Source of the DNA: Bacteroidales bacterium
GTDB taxonomy: Bacteria; Bacteroidota; Bacteroidia; Bacteroidales; UBA7960
Assembly (NCBI GenBank): GCA_007124575.1
Contig: SLEW01000091.1
Span: 1 to 6,025, forward strand
Direction: 5' to 3'
Length of the DNA stretch: 6,025 bases
Shown: piece after piece, positions 1 to 6,025 of the stretch
Numbering within the stretch: position 1 is the first letter of the stretch
How the letters are laid out: each line of letters opens with the position of its first letter
The notes under the pieces: model-generated
Database searches by the model: none
What the model was told of the DNA's origin: nothing
What the model saw: only the letters and a program-made list of their open reading frames with translations
Program-made: the position numbers and the translations under genes

Positions 1-978
1 CATGATATAGAGGGCATGTTAATTCGCAGCCAGCTTGATCTGTCGGGTAAGACGATTCATGTGCACAAGCATTCGGCACATGCTGCCAGGCTACAGCACC
101 TTATGGATGAAATTGGCGACAGCATCCATATTGTGAAACGCAAGGAGGGTACTGAAACTCTTATTGAGGAAGTGGCCCGGGGAAAAATTGATTATACGGT
201 AAGCGAGGATCACATAGCCCGGTTGCATGAAATTTATTATGCCAATATTGATGCCCGCACACCTGTCAGCTTTGAGCAGCATATGGCATGGGCTGTAAGG
301 AAAGGGGAGGAGGAGCTTGTAGCAGCAGTCAATGATTGGTTATCGGATTTTAGTGGCAGTCCAATGTTTGCTGACATATATGACAAGTACTACAACAACC
401 CCCGTAGTGTTTTTATTGCTAAAAGCGATCTGCATTCTCTGGGCGGGGGAAATATTTCCGTTTTTGATGATTATTTCAAGCGTTATGCTGATATCATAGG
501 GTGGGACTGGCGTTTAATTGCTTCGTTGTCATATCAGGAGTCCAGATTCAATCCCTCGGCGGTTTCGTGGGCTGGTGCTTTTGGAATCATGCAGCTCATG
601 CCGGCAACGGCCAGCTTTTTGAATGTAAGCTCAGAATCAGGGGTGCATGATCAGATCGCAGCTGGTGTACGGTACCTTAAGTGGCTGGATGAAAGATTGC
701 ATGATGAAATAGAGGATGATGATGAGCGCATCAAGTTTATACTGGCTTCCTATAATGCGGGTATAGGTCATGTGCTTGATGCCAGGCGTCTGGCTGAAAA
801 ACATGGCAAGGATCCTGATGTGTGGCGCGACAATGTAGACTACTATCTTCTCAACAAATCAGATCCGAAATACTATCGTGATCCGGTTGTGCGTCATGGC
901 TATGCCAGGGGGTCGGAGCCTTATCACTATGTAACAGAAATACTCGAACGGTTCAGGCATTATAAAAACATGCTGTAG
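1..978 (+). CDS. mltF: MltF-family membrane-bound lytic murein transglycosylase, 5'-truncated by the window
   Basis: Lytic transglycosylases of this family cleave the MurNAc-GlcNAc bond of peptidoglycan, leaving 1,6-anhydro-MurNAc, in the periplasm or at the outer membrane. The frame is open from base 1, so the ATG at 16 is internal (it sits in ..DIEGMLIRSQ..) and the true start lies outside; 325 residues are visible, against roughly 450-500 for full-length MltF. Visible residues up to about 120 are the end of a solute-binding-protein (SBP_bac_3-like) domain, with LSGKTIHVHKHSAHAARL and IDYTVSEDHIARL. Residues from about 150 (counted from base 16) form the SLT domain: catalytic Glu in SYQESRFNP (codon 538-540), then GAFGIMQLMPATA, ASYNAGIGHV and the C-terminal EPYHYVTEIL. 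All key SLT motifs are intact. The family assignment is firm; the signal peptide or lipobox cannot be checked here. The gene ends 11 bases before a terminator and converges on polA. Confidence 0.93.
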   Translation, partial: HDIEGMLIRSQLDLSGKTIHVHKHSAHAARLQHLMDEIGDSIHIVKRKEGTETLIEEVARGKIDYTVSEDHIARLHEIYYANIDARTPVSFEQHMAWAVRKGEEELVAAVNDWLSDFSGSPMFADIYDKYYNNPRSVFIAKSDLHSLGGGNISVFDDYFKRYADIIGWDWRLIASLSYQESRFNPSAVSWAGAFGIMQLMPATASFLNVSSESGVHDQIAAGVRYLKWLDERLHDEIEDDDERIKFILASYNAGIGHVLDARRLAEKHGKDPDVWRDNVDYYLLNKSDPKYYRDPVVRHGYARGSEPYHYVTEILERFRHYKNML

Positions 979-989
979 GGATAATAGAG

Positions 990-1022
990 AAACGCCGGAT
1001 TAATCAGGTCCGGCGTTTTTTT
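990..1022 (+). terminator. Intrinsic terminator between convergent mltF and polA
   Basis: A 10-bp perfect stem (990-999 with 1009-1018, core cgccgga/tccggcg) with a 9-base loop is followed by a run of seven T (1016-1022, partly in the stem). It begins 11 bases after the mltF stop codon, so it is well placed to end that transcript. On the opposite strand the same stem follows the polA stop codon almost directly, but its tail (tttctctatt) is a poorer U-tract; it may work in both directions, more weakly for polA. The polA stop codon (1021-1023) lies in the T-run. Confidence 0.9.
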
Positions 1023-3825
1023 AATGTGCTTCCAGCCAATTGTTTGCTGTGTTCATCTCTACCACCACCGGGACTTCCAGCGTGATGGCATTTTTCATTT
1101 TCTCCTCTACCAGGGGCATTAAGTCCTCTGATTCATCCTTTCGGGCATCAAACACCAGTTCGTCATGCACCTGGAGTACCATTTTGCTTTTCATCCCTTT
1201 TTTTGACATGGCTTTATGTATTTCGATCATGGCCAGCTTAATCATGTCAGCGGCGGTGCCCTGTACGGGTGCGTTTATGGCGTTGCGTTCGGCGTATCCT
1301 CTTACCACGCCGTTTGTACTGTTTATGTCGCGGACATAACGCCTGCGACCCATCATGGTTTGGACATATCCGTGTTCCCTGGCAAAAGCAATATTTTTAT
1401 CCATGTATTCTTTAACACCGGGATACTTGTTAAAATACTGATTGATGATCTCTGCCGCTTCGTGGCGAGGCACACCGAGCCTCTCTGACAGACCGAATGC
1501 TGAAATGCCGTATACAATACCGAAGTTAACCGTTTTCGCATTGCGTCGCATTTCTGAGTTCACATCGTCAATGGCTACTTCATAAACCTTGGCAGCTGTG
1601 GCGGTGTGAATATCCAGGCCTTCATTGAAAGCCTCTTTCATGGCTTTGTCGCCACTCAGAGAGGCGATGATGCGAAGCTCTATCTGGCTGTAATCAGCCG
1701 CCAGGAGGGTGTGCTTGTCATCACGTGCCACAAAGGCCTTGCGTATCAGTTTTCCCTCTTTGGTACGTATCGGGATGTTCTGCAGGTTTGGATTGTTGGA
1801 CGACAGCCGGCCCGTGGCAGCCACCGTCTGGTTAAAGGAAGTGTGTATCCTGCCGGTTTTCTCCGAGATAAGTTTGGGTAACGCTTCCACGTAAGTTGAC
1901 TTAAGTTTGGTTAGCGAGCGGTATTCAAGGATTTTTTGCACAATAGGATGTTTATCTTTCAGCTTGGTCAGCACATCCTCACTGGTGCTATATTGTTTTG
2001 TCTTGGTGCGTTTTGCACCGGATGAGATCTTCAGCCTGTCGAACAGGATCTCTCCAAGCTGTTTTGGTGATCCAATGTTAAACCGCGTACCTGCCCATCC
2101 GTATATCTCTTTTTCAACTTCTTCAATTTTTTTAGTCAGCACCCCGGCGTAATCGTCCAGTGCCTTTTTGTCTATGCGCACACCAGCGTCTTCCATATCT
2201 GCCAGGACATAAACCAGGGGGGCTTCCATTTTTTCAAAAAGCCCATCCAGCTTGTGTTCTTTAAGCATAGGCTCAAACACTTCGCGGAGCTGCAGCGTGA
2301 TATCAGCATCTTCGCAGGCATACGGGGTTGCCTTTTCTAAGGGAACAGAGCGCATGCTTTTTTGCCTTTTCCCTTTTTTCCCTATTAAGAGTTCTATTGG
2401 CACAGGTGTGTAATCCAGGTAAGTTTCAGCGAGCACGTCCATGTTGTGCCGCATGTCGGGCTGGAGCAGGTAATGGGCTATCATCGTATCGAAAAGCTTG
2501 CCGTCGACTTCGATGTCATAGGGCTTTAGCACTCCGATATCAAACTTAAGGTTCTGTCCGGTTTTTTCAATGTCAGGATCTGCAAACACTTCCCGGAATG
2601 ATTCCGCCAGCTTCAATGCGGCTTTCTGATCTTCGGGAAATGGAATGTAAAAAGCCTCTCCTGGTTTTGTTGTGAAGGCAATACCCACAAGATCTTTGTC
2701 TGACTTGTCAAGGCCTGTGGTTTCGGTATCAAAACAAAACATCTTCGACTTTTTCAGCCTTCCGATGAACTTGTTTATTTCTTTCGTTTCGGTAAGTGCT
2801 TTATATCCTTTCTTTTTTGCCAGCTCCTCCAGGCGCTTAGACGCCTCTTCTGCCGGGTCGGCGAAGGCATTGGTGTTTTCAAAAAGATCTATCTGGCCCG
2901 TTTGACGGATAGCTGTCCGGGACTTATCTTCAGGGATGATGTCTGTATCAGAAAACACCCGTCGTGCAAAGGTTTTGAACTCCAGTTCTTCGAAAAGCGG
3001 AATCAGTTTCCCGGGGTTCGGATCTTTTCTTTCCAGCTCATTGATGGAAACTTTTAGCGGGACATCGAGGATTATTGTGGCCAGGCTTTTCGACATGAGT
3101 GCCTGCTCCTTGTGTTCTTTAAGGTTTTCCCTGCTGCGCTTCTCTTTTACCTGGTCAATGTTTGCCAGGATGTTCTCCATAGAGCCAAATTCTCCGATCA
3201 GGTTTTTGGCTTTTTTCTCACCGATACCTGGCACGCCGGGTATATTATCAGAAGCATCGCCCCATAGTCCGAGGATATCAATGAGTTGTTCGGGTTTTTC
3301 AATACCGAACCTATCGCATACCTCCTTAACGCCCCATATTTCGGCGTCATTTCCCCTATGTGCCGGTTTTAGCATAAAGATATTCTCCGACACGAGTTGT
3401 CCGAAATCCTTGTCGGAGGTCATCATGTAGACAGTAAAGCCTTCTTTTTCTGCTTGCTTGGCCAGTGTTCCGATAATGTCATCGGCCTCATAGCCTTCCA
3501 GCATGAGCAAAGGGATGCGAAAGCCTTCCAGGAGCTCTTGTATATAGGGTAAGGAGGCGACGATATCTTCTGGCATATCCTCCCGGTTGGCTTTATATTC
3601 GGCAAAGTCTGTTTTGCGGAGGGTAGGTGCAATGGAGTCAAAGGCCACGGCAATATGGCTGGGATCTTCTTTTTTAAGTACTTCTGTAAGGGTGTTGGCA
3701 AAGCCCAGTATCGCAGAGGTGTTTTGCCCTTTGGAATTGATCCTGGGGTTTCTGTTCAGTGCGTAATAGGCCCTGTAGATGAGGGCCATGGCGTCAAGCA
3801 GCAGGAGCTTCTTTTTATCTGGCAT
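1021..3825 (-). CDS. polA: DNA polymerase I (5' nuclease, 3'-5' exonuclease, polymerase)
   Basis: Family A polymerase for Okazaki-fragment maturation and repair synthesis; 934 residues from the ATG at 3825, normal for the family. The frame also opens at a TTG six codons upstream (3843), but that TTG is part of the -7 promoter box, so the ATG is preferred. Numbering is from the ATG. The 5' nuclease domain (about 1-270) has LLLLD11, GYEADDIIG, MMTSDKDF and GDASDNIPGVPGIG. The proofreading domain (about 340-530) keeps FDTETTG (D366, E368), N425/D429 and YACED (Y502, D506), so the 3'-5' exonuclease should be active. Polymerase motifs: A, AADYSQIELR (D711); B, RRNAKTVNFGIVYG (R760, K764, F768, Y772); C, QVHDELVF (H887, D888, E889). 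F768 matches E. coli F762, the ddNTP-discriminating residue type. A charged linker (about 295-335) joins the nuclease to the Klenow part. The gene is downstream of the OmpA-type gene with its own promoter. Confidence 0.98.
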   Translation of the reverse strand: MPDKKKLLLLDAMALIYRAYYALNRNPRINSKGQNTSAILGFANTLTEVLKKEDPSHIAVAFDSIAPTLRKTDFAEYKANREDMPEDIVASLPYIQELLEGFRIPLLMLEGYEADDIIGTLAKQAEKEGFTVYMMTSDKDFGQLVSENIFMLKPAHRGNDAEIWGVKEVCDRFGIEKPEQLIDILGLWGDASDNIPGVPGIGEKKAKNLIGEFGSMENILANIDQVKEKRSRENLKEHKEQALMSKSLATIILDVPLKVSINELERKDPNPGKLIPLFEELEFKTFARRVFSDTDIIPEDKSRTAIRQTGQIDLFENTNAFADPAEEASKRLEELAKKKGYKALTETKEINKFIGRLKKSKMFCFDTETTGLDKSDKDLVGIAFTTKPGEAFYIPFPEDQKAALKLAESFREVFADPDIEKTGQNLKFDIGVLKPYDIEVDGKLFDTMIAHYLLQPDMRHNMDVLAETYLDYTPVPIELLIGKKGKRQKSMRSVPLEKATPYACEDADITLQLREVFEPMLKEHKLDGLFEKMEAPLVYVLADMEDAGVRIDKKALDDYAGVLTKKIEEVEKEIYGWAGTRFNIGSPKQLGEILFDRLKISSGAKRTKTKQYSTSEDVLTKLKDKHPIVQKILEYRSLTKLKSTYVEALPKLISEKTGRIHTSFNQTVAATGRLSSNNPNLQNIPIRTKEGKLIRKAFVARDDKHTLLAADYSQIELRIIASLSGDKAMKEAFNEGLDIHTATAAKVYEVAIDDVNSEMRRNAKTVNFGIVYGISAFGLSERLGVPRHEAAEIINQYFNKYPGVKEYMDKNIAFAREHGYVQTMMGRRRYVRDINSTNGVVRGYAERNAINAPVQGTAADMIKLAMIEIHKAMSKKGMKSKMVLQVHDELVFDARKDESEDLMPLVEEKMKNAITLEVPVVVEMNTANNWLEAH

Positions 3826-3872
3826 GTTGCGGTTTTTTCGCAAAGATAGCCAATAAAACGAAGCTCCTGCTG
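3799..3872 (-). repeat. Long imperfect inverted repeat bracketing the polA promoter and start codon
   Basis: Bases 3799-3818 are the reverse complement of 3853-3872 at 19 of 20 positions: 13 bp perfect (3799-3811 with 3860-3872), one mismatch (3812/3859), then 6 bp (3813-3818 with 3853-3858). After a one-base bulge at 3819 the pairing continues for 4 bp (3820-3823 with 3849-3852). A further 5-bp hairpin (3827-3831 with 3839-3843) sits at the tip. One arm lies in the first codons of polA (Lys-Lys-Leu-Leu region), the other in the intergenic space. The -7 box and the ATG lie between the arms; the G of the ATG is paired. The pairing is seen directly. A regulatory role (folding of read-through mRNA, or a DNA-level operator or cruciform) is inference. 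Confidence 0.8.
3841..3848 (-). promoter_or_regulatory. Bacteroidota-type -7 promoter box for polA
   Basis: On the minus strand the bases read TATCTTTG, an exact match to the Bacteroidota sigma-A -7 consensus TAnnTTTG, ending 15 bases before the polA ATG. No good TTTG/TTG -33 element is visible at the usual spacing, because that region is taken up by one arm of an inverted repeat. Transcription would be expected to start a few bases downstream, giving a very short A-rich leader (gcgaaaaaaccgcaac) with no Shine-Dalgarno sequence, as is common in this phylum. The start site itself is inferred. Confidence 0.6.
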
Positions 3873-3895
3873 GTATACTGGTGATGAATTTGCTT

Positions 3896-5896
3896 TTACC
3901 TTTCGTTGGTCATAAGTTCCCAGGTAATGGTAACCCGGCGTTCTCTGGCAGCATCAACTCCATATACAGAACGGCCAAGATCCTGCGGGTCTGATGAGAC
4001 ACCGGGATCGGACCGTGTTTCGCCATATGGGTTATGTTCATAAGAAAGTGCTTCCCCTTCGAAATATTCTTTCAGAGCACCATTCTTAAATGAATTGAAG
4101 AAGTTTTTCACTGCTACAAAACGTCGTTCAGATAGTGCCATATTATATTCCTGCCTTGCCAGCGGGCTTGTGTGCGAGGTAATAAGCAAGTGAAACTCGT
4201 TGCCTTTTTCCAGCTCACCCAGCACATAATTCGCAAACCACTCCAGTTGGCTCATACCTTGTTCAACCTCGTTGAAAAACTCCTCGATTTGCGTCCTTGA
4301 GTTTGCACTTCGCTCAAAATATTTTTGCTGGCGGTCTAAATATTGCTGATATACCTCATCATAAACGGATGTGGTTGTGGTTGCCCAGCTGTCCGGATCC
4401 GGCCTGTCGTTGTCAAAATACACGACAAAATATCCTGCGTCAAGGATTTCCTCTTCCGGCTCAACGGGTTCCGGTTCCAGATGGTGTGTCAGGAGCCAGC
4501 GATCGTCTTCATAGACGAAGTTATCTGTGGTAACTTCCATGTCTTCATAGCCTTCTGCTGAGAAATGCAACGTCATATTGAATGGATCTGTATGGCCTTC
4601 GTGTACTATTGCTTCTCCCGCAGCGGATGTAACGGTTTCTCCTACCAGCTGAGGGTCTTCGGCACGGTAGGCCACTTCTACACCTTCGATATTCTGGCCG
4701 GTATCACTGTCGGTGATTTTTACCACGAAGGGAACGGGCTGGATGGCAAAGGAATATATGTTGTCGCGGAATGCTTCCAGCCCCCTATTGGATGAAAAAT
4801 ACCCGGTTGTTTCAGATGAAAAAGTAATCCCGTAATCGTCATATACTGTATTAAATGGTTCGGGAAGGAGGTGCCGGGTGTCATTTTTAAACATAACGAG
4901 ATCAAGTCCGCCTTTTGTCTCTATATGGTTACTTGCGTAAATGAGTAACCCATCGGGGCTGATTGCCGGGAATACTTCGTCATAGGAGGAGTTTACTTCG
5001 GGGCCCATGTTTGTTGGCTCGCCCCATTCGTTTCCATCCCATTCTGAGGTATATATGTCAAAACCTCCGTGGCCGCCGGGCATATCTGATGAGAAATACA
5101 AGGTGCTGGTATTATCATCAAAGTAAGGGTGTTGCACATTGTATGCCGGATCGTTGAAAGGCAGGGTTTTTTCGCGGCTCCAACCGTTGTTATCCCTGGT
5201 GTAATAGCCTAAATACAGGTTTTGCGCCCCATCGTCATTTGGGTCTTCGTAATTACGTGTGATCACTACGATGTTCGTATCGGCTGAGATAGTCAGCGGG
5301 CCGTCATGCAGGCTTGTTTTCAGTGATGGGGGCATGAAGCCGGTATCTGCCGTTCTGCAGTCCTGGTCGAAGGCATAAACATTAAGAAACGGCAGACCTG
5401 TTAAATCGTAACGGTCACGGTTTTTCGTTTCGCGATCTGTGCGTGAAGAGGTAATAAACAGGAGGTCGTTCCAGGAAAAGGGAGCAAAATCTTCATTGCT
5501 TGAATTATTGCAATAAGCTTCCACTTGCACCACGGCATGCCATGTTGTGGAGAAGTATCCTGTTTCCTGGTCGTAGGGCGATGACTGTCCCAGCTTCTGT
5601 GCCAGGTGTGAAAAGTTTCGTTGCTGTGCCTTATTGAGTTCCAGGTTTTTTGACTCAGCAAGTCGGAACATCTCCAGCGCGTCCTGGTTATGGCCGCTCA
5701 GATAGAGCACGTCAGCATAAACTGGTATGAGGCTGTCAACGCCCTCTTCAACCTTGTCCTGGTAATATTCCCGGGCTTCGATGAGGTTTGCGCCAAACAG
5801 CATTTCAGGCGTTTGATGGCGCTGGCCTGTGGCATGAATGGAGAAGACCAGGAACATCATAAATGATGTGACAGAAATTATGTATAGTTTCTTCAT
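3896..5896 (-). CDS. OmpA-family cell-envelope protein with TPR-like, PD40 propeller and carboxypeptidase-regulatory-like domains (PorE-like architecture)
   Basis: A 666-residue exported protein probably bridging the outer membrane and peptidoglycan. Residues 1-24 form a signal peptide (MKK, hydrophobic core, likely cleavage at ATG/Q25); there is no lipobox Cys, and the only cysteines are C129 and C180. Residues about 30-103 are helical and TPR-like (NQDALEMFRLAESKNLEL). Residues about 115-385 carry PD40/WD40-like propeller blades, clearest in LYFSSDMPGGHGGFDIY and FPAISPDGLLIYAS. Residues about 389-473 look like a carboxypeptidase-regulatory/Ig-like fold (ITDSDTGQNIEGVEV), followed by an acidic Pro/Glu linker. 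The C-terminal OmpA-like domain (about 488-661) has YFVVYFDNDRPDP, YNMALSERR and AARERRVTI. The same domain order is known for PorE of the type IX secretion system, but orthology is not proven. The start follows an A-rich leader without a Shine-Dalgarno sequence. The gene sits 27 bases after a PorP/SprF-like gene, suggesting one operon. Confidence 0.88.
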   Translation of the reverse strand: MKKLYIISVTSFMMFLVFSIHATGQRHQTPEMLFGANLIEAREYYQDKVEEGVDSLIPVYADVLYLSGHNQDALEMFRLAESKNLELNKAQQRNFSHLAQKLGQSSPYDQETGYFSTTWHAVVQVEAYCNNSSNEDFAPFSWNDLLFITSSRTDRETKNRDRYDLTGLPFLNVYAFDQDCRTADTGFMPPSLKTSLHDGPLTISADTNIVVITRNYEDPNDDGAQNLYLGYYTRDNNGWSREKTLPFNDPAYNVQHPYFDDNTSTLYFSSDMPGGHGGFDIYTSEWDGNEWGEPTNMGPEVNSSYDEVFPAISPDGLLIYASNHIETKGGLDLVMFKNDTRHLLPEPFNTVYDDYGITFSSETTGYFSSNRGLEAFRDNIYSFAIQPVPFVVKITDSDTGQNIEGVEVAYRAEDPQLVGETVTSAAGEAIVHEGHTDPFNMTLHFSAEGYEDMEVTTDNFVYEDDRWLLTHHLEPEPVEPEEEILDAGYFVVYFDNDRPDPDSWATTTTSVYDEVYQQYLDRQQKYFERSANSRTQIEEFFNEVEQGMSQLEWFANYVLGELEKGNEFHLLITSHTSPLARQEYNMALSERRFVAVKNFFNSFKNGALKEYFEGEALSYEHNPYGETRSDPGVSSDPQDLGRSVYGVDAARERRVTITWELMTNER

Positions 5897-5923
5897 GGGT
5901 CTGATTTTTTAGTGTTTACTGGT

Positions 5924-6025
5924 CTACAAAAAATACCTGGGTGATCTGATAAACCTTTCCCGTACAGTGTCCCAGGAAAACCGCAGGCTAATTTCATGTG
6001 TTTGCTTGCTAAATGTGTTGATGTC
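5924..6025 (-). CDS. C-terminal end of a probable PorP/SprF-family outer-membrane protein (partial)
   Basis: The minus-strand frame is open from the right window edge to a TAG at 5924-5926, giving 33 visible residues: DINTFSKQTHEISLRFSW then DTVRERFIRSPRYFL. The HEISLRF stretch, an alternating beta strand near the C-terminus, resembles the last strand of PorP/SprF-family membrane proteins, which insert in the outer membrane and act with type IX secretion or gliding components. Such genes are often next to PorE-like OmpA/PD40 proteins, as here. The 27-base gap to the next gene implies co-transcription. The family call rests on a short tail plus context, so it is tentative; that the frame is coding is more likely than not. 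Confidence 0.5.
   Translation of the reverse strand, partial: DINTFSKQTHEISLRFSWDTVRERFIRSPRYFL

Noticed and set aside
16..18. ATG at base 16 as the start of the transglycosylase gene.
   Set aside because: The frame is open to the left edge, and the residues around it belong to the middle of an MltF solute-binding domain, with no signal peptide following.
2936..3430. A 164-codon open frame on the plus strand, antisense to polA.
   Set aside because: It lies wholly within the conserved 5' nuclease part of polA, is Ser/Phe-rich as expected of an antisense shadow, and shows no recognisable domain.
3853..3895. Intrinsic terminator after the OmpA-family gene.
   Set aside because: The only strong stem nearby is the inverted repeat extending into polA, and its 3' side is followed by coding sequence without a U-tract, so it is not a standard intrinsic terminator.
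5927..5935. TATTTTTTG on the minus strand as a possible -7 box for the OmpA-family gene.
   Set aside because: It has three rather than two bases between TA and TTTG, lacks a clear -33 element, and lies over the last codons of the upstream gene, so a shared operon transcript is the simpler explanation.
5893..5997. A 34-codon minus-strand frame (MKLACGFPGTLYGK...) whose stop overlaps the ATG of the OmpA-family gene as ATGA.
   Set aside because: The overlap is attractive for an operon, but the competing frame is open to the window edge and gives a PorP/SprF-like C-terminus; both cannot easily be coding, and the small frame resembles nothing.

Overview
The window looks like chromosomal DNA from a member of the Bacteroidota, probably of the Cytophagales type. 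The polA gene has a TAnnTTTG-type -7 promoter box. Start codons follow A-rich leaders without a clear Shine-Dalgarno sequence. An outer-membrane/periplasmic OmpA protein combines a TPR-like segment, a PD40 propeller and a carboxypeptidase-regulatory-like domain, an architecture characteristic of this phylum. No mobile element, CRISPR array, tRNA or rRNA is visible, and no gene-free stretch reaches 300 bases.

Layout. Bases 1-978 (+) hold the 3' part of an MltF-family lytic transglycosylase gene; its start lies off the left edge. A strong intrinsic terminator (990-1022) separates it from the convergent polA (1021-3825, -), whose stop codon lies inside the terminator's T-tract. PolA is a complete DNA polymerase I with 5' nuclease, proofreading exonuclease and polymerase motifs all intact. 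A 70-base intergenic stretch (3826-3895) carries the polA -7 box and half of a large inverted repeat that brackets the polA start codon. Upstream of it, on the same strand, are a 666-residue OmpA-family protein (3896-5896) and, 27 bases further upstream, the last 33 codons of a gene that resembles the end of a PorP/SprF-family outer-membrane protein (5924-6025, cut by the right edge).

Functionally there are three blocks. One is cell-wall turnover (MltF-like). One is DNA replication and repair (PolA). The third is a cell-envelope pair (PorP/SprF-like plus PorE-like OmpA protein) that resembles type IX secretion/gliding accessory pairs. The most unusual signal is the near-perfect inverted repeat around the polA promoter and start codon. 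In any transcript reading through from the envelope operon it would fold the polA start into a long hairpin, whereas a transcript started at polA's own promoter would lack the 5' arm.
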